Positions 56,084 through 64,000 of a stretch of 64,000 nucleotides of DNA are shown here, piece after piece. The notes under the pieces are model-generated. The model searched no databases. It was not told the origin of the DNA and was given only the letters and a program-made list of their open reading frames with translations. The position numbers were made by a program, and so were the translations under genes. The first letter of the stretch is position 1. Each line of letters starts with the position of its first letter. The stretch lies in assembly GCA_947454525.1 (NCBI GenBank), contig CANGJM010000001.1:1-64000 (forward strand), written 5' to 3'. Source of the stretch: Flavobacteriales bacterium. GTDB taxonomy: Bacteria; Bacteroidota; Bacteroidia; Flavobacteriales_D; Crocinitomicaceae.

Positions 56084-57118
56084 TTATCTTGCTTGGGAAT
56101 GAAAAATATCAAGTCCATAATCTTCTAAAAAACGGTCGATTGCTCTTGGGATTGGATATTGGTGTATAACATCGATTTGCACAAGCTCTCCGTCCTCTTG
56201 TGGCGTCGCATCTCGAACAATAAAATGACAAAATAAATGTTGATGCGAAAGCACATGGCGGTATTCTTTTGACTGAAAGGTCGACTGAACAGAAGTAAGG
56301 TACTGCTCTTTTTCCGCGGAACTTTCAAATTCTTTGAGTGGAAATTGATACAAATGTTGCCAGATGTCCTTTTCATTTCTTCTTTGAAGGAGCATCAATC
56401 CTTTTTTTGGCTGCATCAACTCAAAAACGAAAAAACGTTGTCGAACGGACTGTTTTTTCAACTTGACAGGAAGATGTCCGATTGTCTTTTGAGCAAATCC
56501 AAGACAATATACCGTGAGTGGACATTCGTTGCACAATGGTTGCGTAGGTTTGCAGTGCAAGGCACCAAATTCCATCATCGCTTGATTAAACAATCCAGGA
56601 TTCTGTCGATCTAAAAGTTCATTGGCGAATTTCTCAAAATCTTTTTTTCCTTGAGTGGAGTTGATGGGGACATCCCAGTTATGCAAGCGGCTCAATACAC
56701 GAAAAACATTACCATCGAGAACGGCATGGGGTAAATCAAACGAAAAAGAAGCAATGGCTGCAGCAGTATAGGGTCCAACACCTTTCAATTTCAATAAGCC
56801 CTCATAGGAATCAGGAAATACTCCGTCAAATTCTTCCACGATCTGTTTTGCGGTGCGGTGTAAATTCCGCGCTCGACTGTAATAACCGAGTCCTTGCCAT
56901 AAATTCAACACCAATTGTTCATCCGCTTTAGCTAGGTCAAACACTGTTGGAAAAGCGTTCATAAACTTAAAATAATACGCCATTCCTTGCTCCACACGTG
57001 TTTGTTGAAGGATGATTTCACTGAGCCAAATGAAATACGGATTCGTGGTTTCACGCCAAGGAAGAGGTCGCTTGTTGATGCGATACCAGTTGCTTAACTC
57101 ACGTTGAATTTGCTCCAT
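56084..57118 (-). CDS. mutY: Adenine DNA glycosylase
   Basis: Removes adenine mispaired with 8-oxoguanine. I start at the ATG at 57118 (344 residues), since the upstream codons to 57190 do not look like family sequence. The helix-hairpin-helix L-K-G-V-G-P-Y-T-A-A-A-I is at 111-122, catalytic Glu34 lies in S-E-I-I-L-Q-Q-T, and Asp135 in V-L-D-G-N-V. The iron-sulfur cysteines are C189, C196, C199 and C205 with the standard 6-2-5 spacing. The C-terminal Nudix-like domain recognises 8-oxoG. It is divergent from the HU gene. Confidence 0.96.
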   Translation of the reverse strand: MEQIQRELSNWYRINKRPLPWRETTNPYFIWLSEIILQQTRVEQGMAYYFKFMNAFPTVFDLAKADEQLVLNLWQGLGYYSRARNLHRTAKQIVEEFDGVFPDSYEGLLKLKGVGPYTAAAIASFSFDLPHAVLDGNVFRVLSRLHNWDVPINSTQGKKDFEKFANELLDRQNPGLFNQAMMEFGALHCKPTQPLCNECPLTVYCLGFAQKTIGHLPVKLKKQSVRQRFFVFELMQPKKGLMLLQRRNEKDIWQHLYQFPLKEFESSAEKEQYLTSVQSTFQSKEYRHVLSHQHLFCHFIVRDATPQEDGELVQIDVIHQYPIPRAIDRFLEDYGLDIFHSQAR

Positions 57119-57174
57119 TTGAAAATTTTTGAGAAAAAAAACAGGAAAATTAACAATATAAAGTTTCTGTGATA

Positions 57175-57182
57175 TACTTTTG
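57175..57182 (+). promoter_or_regulatory. Candidate -7 promoter element for the HU gene
   Basis: TACTTTTG matches TAnnTTTG and is followed by CACC, a common form in Bacteroidota. It ends 34 bases before the HU ATG. No obvious TTTG -33 element. Confidence 0.5.
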
Positions 57183-57216
57183 CACCGCATTAAAAATCAA
57201 TTAACATCAAGAAAAT

Positions 57217-57507
57217 ATGACTAAAGCGGATATCGTAGCAGACATTGCAGAAGAAACAGGATTAGAAAGAAACGAAGCTCTTAGAGCAGTTGAGGCATTT
57301 ATGAACTCAATCAAAGCATCGTTAGCGAAAGGGAATAATGTCTATTTAAGAGGATTTGGTAGTTTCATCGTGAAAGAACGCGCACAGAAAACTGGCCGTA
57401 ACATCTCGAAAAATACGACAATCATCATCCCTGCTCACAACATTCCGTCTTTCAAACCATCAAAAGTATTTATTGATGAAGTAAAGAATAAGGTTAGCGT
57501 GAAATAA
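57217..57507 (+). CDS. HU-family DNA-binding protein
   Basis: 96 residues, matching the HU/IHF fold. The N-terminal helices (K-A-D-I-V-A-D-I-A and E-A-L-R-A-V-E-A-F) lead to the L-R-G-F-G-S-F core and a beta arm ending in H-N-I-P-S-F-K-P-S-K-V-F. It bends and organises the nucleoid. It is divergent from mutY and followed by a hairpin terminator at 57540. Confidence 0.96.
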   Translation: MTKADIVADIAEETGLERNEALRAVEAFMNSIKASLAKGNNVYLRGFGSFIVKERAQKTGRNISKNTTIIIPAHNIPSFKPSKVFIDEVKNKVSVK

Positions 57508-57532
57508 GATTTCGGTATTTCAAAATTTTATT

Positions 57533-57540
57533 TATCTTTG
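57533..57540 (+). promoter_or_regulatory. Candidate -7 promoter element for the AURKAIP1/COX24-type gene
   Basis: TATCTTTG, an exact TAnnTTTG match followed by CAC. It is 60 bases before the ATG at 57601. The predicted start of transcription falls within the hairpin stem just after it. Confidence 0.5.
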
Positions 57541-57572
57541 CACTCCCTTTTCTGAGGGGGTGCATTTTTTTT
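57540..57572 (+). terminator. Hairpin with T-run after HU
   Basis: GCACTCCC (57540-57547) pairs with GGGGGTGC (57556-57563) with one wobble pair and an eight-base loop, followed by A and eight T residues. It has the shape of an intrinsic terminator, 33 bases after the HU stop codon. It overlaps the last base of the next gene's -7 element. Confidence 0.7.
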
Positions 57573-57600
57573 AGATTCAAGTAACACTAAAATATATATT

Positions 57601-57693
57601 ATGCCAAGCGGTAAAAAAAGAAAGAGACATAAAATGGCTACGCACAAGCGTAAAAAACGTCTTAGAAAAAATCGTCACAAGAAGAAGAAGTAA
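57601..57693 (+). CDS. 30-residue AURKAIP1/COX24-domain protein (small basic ribosomal-type protein)
   Basis: A complete 30-codon frame (ATG 57601, TAA 57691-57693). Of 30 residues, 20 are Lys or Arg: it begins M-P-S-G-K-K-R-K-R-H-K-M and ends in K-K-K-K, the pattern of the COX24/AURKAIP1 C-terminal family (mitochondrial mS38) that is annotated as a very short protein throughout Bacteroidota. It probably binds rRNA; that role is inferred. It has its own -7 element and a hairpin on each side, so it is a separate unit between HU and RNase G. Confidence 0.88.
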   Translation: MPSGKKRKRHKMATHKRKKRLRKNRHKKKK

Positions 57694-57721
57694 GCACTTC
57701 TTAATTTGAGAAGAAAAGGAG

Positions 57722-57755
57722 GCTCATTGATTCTTTCAGTGAGCTTTCATTGTTT
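57722..57755 (+). terminator. Hairpin between the small basic gene and RNase G
   Basis: GCTCATTGA (57722-57730) pairs with TCAGTGAGC (57736-57744), nine pairs with one T-G wobble and a five-base loop, followed by a T-rich stretch. A smaller hairpin (CTTCT/AGAAG, 57697-57713) precedes it. It probably ends or attenuates transcription of the small gene ahead of RNase G. Confidence 0.55.
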
Positions 57756-57775
57756 CATCCTGTAAACTTCTAATT

Positions 57776-59323
57776 GTGAACCTAGAACTCGTTGTCGATA
57801 CCAGGTCAAATGGAATTTGGATCGCATTGTTGCGGGACGGCAAATTAATTGAATTACATGAGGATCGTGGAAATTCAGATTTTGCTGTTGGCGACATCTA
57901 TTTAGGAAGAGTACGTCGTGTGGTTCCTAGTTTGAATGCTGCATTTGTTGATGTTGGATACGAAAAAGATGCATTTTTGCATTATTTGGACCTTGGTCCT
58001 CAGTATCATTCACTTTCGCGATTTGTTAAAGAATCGATGCAAGGGAAACAAAATGTCGCAGATCTGCAATACTTCAAATTAGAGAAAGACATTCAAAAAG
58101 ACGGTAAAATTAGCAATGTACTCTCTTCGTCCCAGCCCATTTTGGTGCAGGTGGCTAAAGAGCCTATATCCATGAAAGGACCTCGTTTGAGTTCTGAAGT
58201 GACGCTAGCCGGACGCTACCTAGTACTTGTACCTTTTTCAGATAAAATATCTGTTAGTCAAAAAATTAAAGATTCGAATGAAAAGGACCGCTTAAAGGAC
58301 CTCATGAATCGAATCAAACCAAAAAACTTTGGTGTCATTATTCGAACAGTGGCTGAAAATAAATCTACCACAGATTTAGAAACAGACCTTGAAAACTTGT
58401 TGGAAAAATGGCGCGGAATGCACGCGAATTTAAAGGGAATTCAACCCCCACGTCGTGTATTAGGTGAATTAAATACGACCACTTCTATTCTTCGTGATTT
58501 GTTGAATGGAAACTTTACAAATATACATGTCAACGATCCAGCTTTAGCCCTGGAGATGAAAGAATACATTTCTTCTATCGCTCCTGGACGTGAGAAAATC
58601 GTTAAAAATTACGAAGGTAAAATTGACATTTTCGAACGTTTTGCCATCAATAAGCAGATAAAAGCGTTGTTCGGTAAGAAAGTTCCTTTACCTAGTGGAG
58701 GATACTTAATCATTGAGCATACGGAAGCAATGCACGTCATCGATGTCAATAGTGGAAACCGTAAAGGTGCCGACGGACAAGAATCAAATGCACTTGCAAC
58801 GAACGTTGAAGCAGCGGAAGAAATTGCACGTGTGTTGCAACTTCGCGACATGGGTGGAATTGTTTGTGTCGACTTTATCGACATGCACGAAAAAGAAAAC
58901 AACAAAATTCTCTTCGAAAAAATGAAGGAATTTATGAAGTCTGACCGTGCAAAACACAACATGATTCCTCCGTCTAAGTTTGGTATTATTGAAATCACGC
59001 GTCAACGTGTACGCCCAGAAACAGACATCGAAACTTCGGAAACGTGTCCAACATGTAACGGAAGTGGAGAAGTAACTGCCAGCATTCTTTTCTCGGAAGA
59101 AATCGAAAATAACTTGAGTTATTTATTGAACGACCGAAAAGAAAAAGGAGTTACCTTGTTGGTTCACCCGTACTTGGAAGCATTCTTCAAAAAAGGAATC
59201 ATTAGCAAACAGTTAGGTTGGTTCTTTAAATACAAACAATGGATTCCGGTTCGCGGTTTGACTGCTCATCATTTATTACAATATTCCTTCGTGAATAAAT
59301 CAAACGAGGAAATTACCTTGTAA
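57776..59323 (+). CDS. rng: Ribonuclease G/E family endoribonuclease
   Basis: 515 residues from a GTG start; no in-frame ATG lies between it and the hairpin. The N-terminal S1 domain is around residues 37-75 (G-D-I-Y-L-G-R-V and A-F-V-D-V-G), the catalytic acid motifs I-D-V-N-S-G and V-D-F-I-D-M follow, and the zinc-link C-P-T-C-N-G-S-G is near 425. Such proteins process rRNA and mRNA. No RNase E-type disordered C-terminus is present. It is fused to recX by a one-base overlap (TAATG). Confidence 0.96.
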   Translation: MNLELVVDTRSNGIWIALLRDGKLIELHEDRGNSDFAVGDIYLGRVRRVVPSLNAAFVDVGYEKDAFLHYLDLGPQYHSLSRFVKESMQGKQNVADLQYFKLEKDIQKDGKISNVLSSSQPILVQVAKEPISMKGPRLSSEVTLAGRYLVLVPFSDKISVSQKIKDSNEKDRLKDLMNRIKPKNFGVIIRTVAENKSTTDLETDLENLLEKWRGMHANLKGIQPPRRVLGELNTTTSILRDLLNGNFTNIHVNDPALALEMKEYISSIAPGREKIVKNYEGKIDIFERFAINKQIKALFGKKVPLPSGGYLIIEHTEAMHVIDVNSGNRKGADGQESNALATNVEAAEEIARVLQLRDMGGIVCVDFIDMHEKENNKILFEKMKEFMKSDRAKHNMIPPSKFGIIEITRQRVRPETDIETSETCPTCNGSGEVTASILFSEEIENNLSYLLNDRKEKGVTLLVHPYLEAFFKKGIISKQLGWFFKYKQWIPVRGLTAHHLLQYSFVNKSNEEITL

Positions 59324-59790
59324 TGAATCCACCTGCTTTTTCAAGGGAGCAAATCATTTTTAAATTAGAAGCCTTTTGTGCTTATCAGGAACGCTGCGTC
59401 TCAGAGGTTCGAACGAAAGTCGAACGTTTGGGCGCAGATGAATCCTTGTCCCTCGAAGTCATCAAACACCTTAAGGAAAATCGTTTTCTGGACGAGAAAC
59501 GCTTCGTTGAAGCATACGTTCAAGGAAAACTACGCATCAAAAAATGGGGACGTCAGAAAATCAAGGCCGCACTCTTTCAAAAACGTATCGACGCCAAATT
59601 GATTCAAGAAGGCATCTATGCGTTTATCTCTGATGAAGAATATCAAGAAGTGATGGAATCCTTAATTGAACGTAAAAACCGGGAACTTTCCTCAGAAAAA
59701 AATCCACAAATAAAAAAGCAGAAACTGATGAGGTTCCTGCTTTCAAGAGGTTTTCAATACGACGAATTTTCTTCGCTGAAATTGGATTAA
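59323..59790 (+). CDS. recX: Regulatory protein RecX
   Basis: 155 residues made of three-helix repeats with short basic ends, the RecX plan. E-R-C-V-S-E-V and L-K-E-N-R-F-L-D-E-K-R-F-V-E-A-Y match the core segments. RecX limits RecA filaments. recA is not in the window. It shares TTAA with the stop codon of the convergent thioredoxin-like gene. Confidence 0.87.
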   Translation: MNPPAFSREQIIFKLEAFCAYQERCVSEVRTKVERLGADESLSLEVIKHLKENRFLDEKRFVEAYVQGKLRIKKWGRQKIKAALFQKRIDAKLIQEGIYAFISDEEYQEVMESLIERKNRELSSEKNPQIKKQKLMRFLLSRGFQYDEFSSLKLD

Positions 59791-60269
59791 TTCGGTTTGA
59801 CAAGTACAGTGGCGCTATTGATCCAGTTCACAGGACCTCCCGCAATATATCCTTGTTGTCCCAATTGTGTAAAGTTTATTTTTCCGTCTTTTAATTTTTC
59901 TGCTTTAACGAAAAAGCATGTAGGATAACCACGAACAGCAAATTGTTGCTGCAACATGCGGTTTTGAGTTTTTAATTCTTCTTCTTGTGGAACGCTCGCA
60001 CTAGGGAAATCTACTTCCACTAAAATGACATTGTCCTGTGCCCACTTTTTAAACTCACTTTGTGTAAATACTTCTTTTTGAAGTTTTTTACACCATCCAC
60101 ACCAGTCTGAACCGGTGAAGAACAACATCATAGGTTTGTTTTCCTTTTTAGACAGTTCAATGGCTTTGTTTAAATCAGTATGCCAAACGATGTCCTCTTT
60201 CGCTACCTTTTGAGCAAATAATTGCAGACTTGTTAAGAATATGATCGATAATAATGCAAGGGTTTTCAT
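59787..60269 (-). CDS. Thioredoxin-family periplasmic protein
   Basis: With the ATG at 60269 the protein is 160 residues with a signal peptide (L-A-L-L-S-I-I-F-L-T-S-L-Q, cut near 20). The active site is W-C-G-W-C (C57 and C60) with a preceding phenylalanine-rich strand M-L-F-F-T-G-S-D. A Y-P-T cis-proline segment follows (G-Y-P-T-C-F). It is probably a disulfide reductase or related oxidoreductase in the periplasm. An AACTTTTG element (one base off the -7 consensus) lies at 60322-60329 on the minus strand. Confidence 0.92.
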   Translation of the reverse strand: MKTLALLSIIFLTSLQLFAQKVAKEDIVWHTDLNKAIELSKKENKPMMLFFTGSDWCGWCKKLQKEVFTQSEFKKWAQDNVILVEVDFPSASVPQEEELKTQNRMLQQQFAVRGYPTCFFVKAEKLKDGKINFTQLGQQGYIAGGPVNWINSATVLVKPN

Positions 60270-60394
60270 AGAATTTTTTTTTAAAATTAACAATAATTGC
60301 CTCGCTATCCAAAAACCGTGCAAAAGTTTCCAAGGAATTATTTTGATGCTATTTTCAATAAAAACAATATATTCGTTCCCTAAAACCTAAGCTT

Positions 60395-62836
60395 ATGAGA
60401 TTCATTATCCTACTCCTTTGTTTTATTCCTACGCTGCAATTTTATGCGCAAACCCCCACGCAAACAGTGCGAGGGAAAGTTTTCGATGGCGAAACGAACT
60501 TCCCGCTTAATGCCGTAAAAATTTCCATTGAAGCAAATGACGGTAAATTGTACCGCGCTCTTTCCACGATGGATGGAACATGGGAAATCGCGAAAGTTCC
60601 TGTTGGAAAACATGAGTTGACCGCAAATTATTCATTCTATGATAGTAAGTCCATGACTATCGAGGTCAGTTCTGGGCGTGAGTTAATCCTCCAAATTCCT
60701 TTACAAGAAAAAATCTCTGATCAAAATGAGGTAAAAGTCTTGACGAAAAAACGGGGTGAAGTCATCAACGAAATGGCCCTGCTCTCCGCACAGCAATTTA
60801 GTGTGGCAGAAACAAACCGTTATCCGGGATCACGTATGGACCCTGCGCGTATGGCTTCGAATTTTGCCGGAGTAAATGGAGCAGATGACTCGCGTAATGA
60901 CATCGTGGTTCGAGGAAATTCACCACTCGGAGTCATTTACCGCGTGGAAGGAATCGACATTCCAAATCCAAATCACTTCGCGATCGCAGGAAGTTCTGGC
61001 GGACCTGTTTCCATCATTAACAATAAAATGCTCGGAAACTCTGATTTCTTTATGAGTGCCTTTCCAGCAGAATACGGAAACAGTACTTCGGGAGTGTTCG
61101 ACCTAAAATTGCGCAATGGAAACAACAAGCAACATGAGTTTACAGGCCAGTTTGGATTCCTCGGAACAGAATTCCTAGCGGAAGGACCTCTTTCGAAAAA
61201 CGGAAAATCATCGTTCTTAGCAATGGGACGCTATTCAACATTATCGATGTTCCAGTCTTTAGGCATTCAAATTGGAACTTCAGCCATTCCAATCTATGGA
61301 GATGGCGCATTCAAATTTAACTGGCAATTGAAAAACGGTGGACAACTTTCCTTTTTTGGACTAGGTGGTGCGAGTGATATTTCCATCATGATTTCGGATA
61401 AAAAAGAATACTCACAAGAGTTTTATGGAGAAGGAGATCGCGACCAGTATTTTGGGACATCTATGTATACAACCGGACTCAACTACAAGAAAACACTAAG
61501 TGAGAAAACATACATTTCTTCTACCTTGGCTTTCTCACAAGAAGAACAACACACGAATCACGATTACTTGAAAGGACGTCAAGTGGATACGACCTTAAAT
61601 CTAATCACGTTTGATAAGATTTATGCGATGATGGCTTACAAATATACGATCCGTAAATTGTCAAGCTATACGGCAGTGAATCACAAAATCAACAAACAAC
61701 ACCTCCTGAAAGCTGGAATCATCTTGGATGTCATGAACATGAATTTCTTGGATTCTTGTTTGAGTGACTTGGATGATCAAAACACATGGAAAGTTCGTTG
61801 GGACTACCAAGGAACAGCAGCCTTAATTCAACCATTCGTGCAATGGAAATGGCGCATCAATGAAAACATGGACTTCTCCGCTGGACTTCACGCGCAGTAT
61901 TTTACGTTATCGAATAGCATTAGTCCATTAGAGCCACGTATCGGATGGAAATACCGCATGAAAGGCAATCAGTCCATCTTTGCAGGTGGAGGCTTACACA
62001 GCCAGACTCAGCCGTATTACACGTATGCGTACAAAGTTCTACCAGGACAAGCAACGAACGCAGCGAGTAACATGAACATGGATTTCACGAAAAGCATCCA
62101 TTCAGGAATTGGCTATGAAAAATCCTTCAACAAAGGATTCAACATCAAAACTGAAGCGTACTACCAACATTTATACAATGTTCCGGTGACACTCGCTCCA
62201 TCTTCATTCTCCATGATCAACGTTGGATCAGGATTCTCTCGCTTATTCCAAGATTCCTTGCAAAATACCGGAACAGGATACAACTACGGTTTGGAGTTAA
62301 CCGTTCAGAAATATTTCGACAAAACCTTCTTCTTCTTGTTCACGGGATCCATCTTCGATTCGAAATACAAAGGAAGCGATGGCGTTCTTCGCAATACTTC
62401 GTACAACGGAAACTACGTGGTGAATTTATTGGCTGGAAAAGAGTTTAACATCAATGCGAAAAACACGATTGGAATTGGATTCAAAGTAACAAGAGCTGGT
62501 GGAAAACGCTACGGATTAGTCGATGTAGCTGCGTCAAATGCGGCTAAAGAAATCTTGTTCTTAGATAGCGCCTTCAACGACTACAAATTCAAGGATTACT
62601 TCCGTTTGGACTTGAAAATCAGTTGGAGAAAAAATGCGGAGAAAGTAACGCATGAGATTGGATTGGACTTAGTAAACTTGTTGAACACGAAAAACTTGTT
62701 GAGTTTAACGTACAATCCGGCGATTTTACCACAAGACATCGCGAATCCAAATTACCAACCGTATAGCCAAAACACCCAACTAGGATTCCTTCCTATTTTC
62801 TACTACAAAATTGATTTTAAAGTGGCGAGAAGATAG
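60395..62836 (+). CDS. TonB-dependent outer-membrane receptor
   Basis: 813 residues with a signal peptide (cut near residue 19) and a carboxypeptidase-like regulatory domain (about 24-105, V-R-G-K-V-F-D-G-E-T). A TonB plug follows (R-M-D-P-A-R-M-A-S-N-F-A-G-V, N-D-I-V-V-R-G-N-S-P-L-G-V) and then a 22-strand barrel to the end (V-D-F-K-V-A-R-R-like). The substrate is not known; this class of Bacteroidota receptor often imports peptides or glycans. The stop overlaps the recO start by one base, so recO may be translated after it. Confidence 0.93.
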   Translation: MRFIILLLCFIPTLQFYAQTPTQTVRGKVFDGETNFPLNAVKISIEANDGKLYRALSTMDGTWEIAKVPVGKHELTANYSFYDSKSMTIEVSSGRELILQIPLQEKISDQNEVKVLTKKRGEVINEMALLSAQQFSVAETNRYPGSRMDPARMASNFAGVNGADDSRNDIVVRGNSPLGVIYRVEGIDIPNPNHFAIAGSSGGPVSIINNKMLGNSDFFMSAFPAEYGNSTSGVFDLKLRNGNNKQHEFTGQFGFLGTEFLAEGPLSKNGKSSFLAMGRYSTLSMFQSLGIQIGTSAIPIYGDGAFKFNWQLKNGGQLSFFGLGGASDISIMISDKKEYSQEFYGEGDRDQYFGTSMYTTGLNYKKTLSEKTYISSTLAFSQEEQHTNHDYLKGRQVDTTLNLITFDKIYAMMAYKYTIRKLSSYTAVNHKINKQHLLKAGIILDVMNMNFLDSCLSDLDDQNTWKVRWDYQGTAALIQPFVQWKWRINENMDFSAGLHAQYFTLSNSISPLEPRIGWKYRMKGNQSIFAGGGLHSQTQPYYTYAYKVLPGQATNAASNMNMDFTKSIHSGIGYEKSFNKGFNIKTEAYYQHLYNVPVTLAPSSFSMINVGSGFSRLFQDSLQNTGTGYNYGLELTVQKYFDKTFFFLFTGSIFDSKYKGSDGVLRNTSYNGNYVVNLLAGKEFNINAKNTIGIGFKVTRAGGKRYGLVDVAASNAAKEILFLDSAFNDYKFKDYFRLDLKISWRKNAEKVTHEIGLDLVNLLNTKNLLSLTYNPAILPQDIANPNYQPYSQNTQLGFLPIFYYKIDFKVARR

Positions 62837-63531
62837 TGAAATCGAAGGAACTTGGCATTTTAATTGACAAACACCATTATTCAGAAAGCAGTAGCATCCT
62901 GAATTTTTATACGCTTGAAAAGGGATACGCAAGTTTCATTTTCAAAGGAGTCAAAAAGAAAGGCAAGTCCTTGAATCAATTGGGCTTATACGAAATAAGC
63001 TATTTTAAAAGACCGGAAAGTGAGCTGGGCATCATCCAAACCATGGATTATGCCTGGACTCCTTCCAACCTCTACACGCAGCCACAGAAAGTCATGCTCG
63101 TTTTTTTCATGGCGGATGTACTCAAGCAAACCATCAAGCAGCAAGGACCAGATCCGCAGTTGTTCGAATACGTTCAAGCGCAACTCATCGACTTGGAAAC
63201 CCGAACGGATGACTTTATTTTTCCCACGCAATTCTTGGCTCAATACATGCAATTTTTGGGATATGCACCACTTTTTGATGAAGAAGATGCGAGTGCTTTC
63301 GACATCGAACGCGGCATGTTTACCAATACACCAAGTGGAAGTAAATACGTGCAGGATCCAGCGGTATTGTCCTTTTTGAAAGCACAGTTTTTAAAAGAAA
63401 CGACAGAAAACTATCCAAAGGATGTTGTACGAAAAGGCTTAGAAGTTTTGGTGAATTACGCCGAACTCCACCTGCCAAATTTCAGTTTGAAAGTAACGAT
63501 GGAAGTGATTCGCGATACGCTGTATGCTTGA
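62836..63531 (+). CDS. recO: DNA repair protein RecO
   Basis: 231 residues from a GTG that overlaps the receptor stop (TAGTG). The N-terminal OB-fold (G-I-L-I-D-K-H-H-Y-S-E-S-S-S-I-L-N-F-Y-T) and helical C-terminus match RecO, which with RecF and RecR loads RecA. The protein contains no cysteine, so it lacks the zinc site seen in some RecO proteins. It ends next to tadA (TGA directly followed by the reverse-complement of a stop). Confidence 0.9.
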   Translation: MKSKELGILIDKHHYSESSSILNFYTLEKGYASFIFKGVKKKGKSLNQLGLYEISYFKRPESELGIIQTMDYAWTPSNLYTQPQKVMLVFFMADVLKQTIKQQGPDPQLFEYVQAQLIDLETRTDDFIFPTQFLAQYMQFLGYAPLFDEEDASAFDIERGMFTNTPSGSKYVQDPAVLSFLKAQFLKETTENYPKDVVRKGLEVLVNYAELHLPNFSLKVTMEVIRDTLYA

Positions 63532-63975
63532 TTAACGCTTGCGCGCAAAGAAATCTTTGAGCAACTGCTGACATTCCGCTTCCATAATGCCATTTGTCAC
63601 CAAAGTCGCTGGATGATACAAGGATTTTTCTTGGAGTCCAGCGCCGCGACGGTCATCTCGTGCGCCAAAAACAACTTTATCGATTTGTGACCAATACAGA
63701 GCTCCAGCACACATGCAACAAGGTTCCAGCGTCACGAACAAGGTACATTCCTTCAAGTATTTCGCGCCTAAATATTGTGATGCAGCGGTGATTGCTTGAA
63801 TTTCTGCATGTGCCGTAACATCCGATAACTTCTCCGTTAGGTTGTGACCGCGTGCAATGATTTGATTCTTGCAAACAATGACTGCTCCCACGGGAACTTC
63901 GTCTTGATCGAAGGCTTTTTGAGCTTCCAAATAAGCCTGCTTCATGAAATATTGGTCGTTGAATGGATCTAGCAT
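63532..63975 (-). CDS. tadA: tRNA-specific adenosine deaminase
   Basis: Converts A34 of tRNA-Arg to inosine. The CMP/dCMP-deaminase zinc site is complete: H56 and E58 in H-A-E, and C86 and C89 in P-C-C-M-C. The A-R-D-D-R-R-G-A-G segment is typical of TadA. At 147 residues it is normal length. It is convergent with recO and its upstream region runs to the window end. Confidence 0.95.
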   Translation of the reverse strand: MLDPFNDQYFMKQAYLEAQKAFDQDEVPVGAVIVCKNQIIARGHNLTEKLSDVTAHAEIQAITAASQYLGAKYLKECTLFVTLEPCCMCAGALYWSQIDKVVFGARDDRRGAGLQEKSLYHPATLVTNGIMEAECQQLLKDFFARKR

Positions 63976-64000
63976 AGCACAAGATTAGTAACAATCTCCT

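Overview
The window is chromosomal DNA of a Bacteroidota bacterium, most likely Flavobacteriales and possibly close to Fluviicola/Crocinitomicaceae. Evidence: three proteins end in the gliding-motility-associated C-terminal domain (type IX secretion, type B cargo); lipoproteins of the DUF4270 and DUF4292 families are present; gene orders panD-panC and DUF177-rpmF-plsX-fabH-accB-accC are kept; ribosomal protein L32 has only one cysteine; and several promoters carry the Bacteroidota -7 element TAnnTTTG. The genus is an inference. Coding density is very high. No gap exceeds about 220 bases. I see no tRNA, rRNA, insertion sequence, integrase or CRISPR array.

Layout. 1-4.2 kb: the 3' part of an AsmA-like protein, then rfaE2, panD and panC on the minus strand. 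4.3-10.5 kb, plus strand: a short glycogen-synthase-like protein with degenerate motifs, a DUF4270 lipoprotein, glmS, and a GT-C-like membrane protein with a carbohydrate-binding-like tail. 10.6-19.2 kb: pterin carbinolamine dehydratase, an HTH-pentapeptide-repeat fusion with a palindrome upstream, two secreted proteins of unknown function, dxr, and a 1150-residue outer-membrane protein. 19.2-21 kb, minus: a VOC protein and serS. 21.1-26.4 kb, plus: a tightly overlapping dut-nucleotidyltransferase-TPR-DUF4292-EnvC operon.

26.4-57.1 kb is about 31 kb transcribed entirely on the minus strand. Read 5' to 3' it runs mutY, pepA, pdxA, DUF177, rpmF, plsX, fabH, accB, accC, then three giant or large adhesin-like genes (2246, 2984 and 898 residues), then a Wzx-like flippase, a Wzz-like protein and an O-antigen ligase. 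The adhesins are mosaic paralogs with shared N-terminal, internal and C-terminal modules and arrays of about 77-residue two-cysteine Ig-like repeats (14 and 19 copies). 57.2-64 kb holds HU, a 30-codon AURKAIP1/COX24-type gene, RNase G, recX, a thioredoxin-like protein, a TonB-dependent receptor, recO and tadA.

The genes connect through envelope building. GlmS supplies amino sugar; PlsX, FabH, AccB and AccC supply acyl chains; Wzx, Wzz and the ligase would export and attach a surface polysaccharide; the T9SS cargo proteins would sit on that surface. The features most worth following are the three-gene repeat-adhesin locus coupled to polysaccharide export, the HTH-pentapeptide fusion with its candidate operator, and the degenerate GT5 protein.
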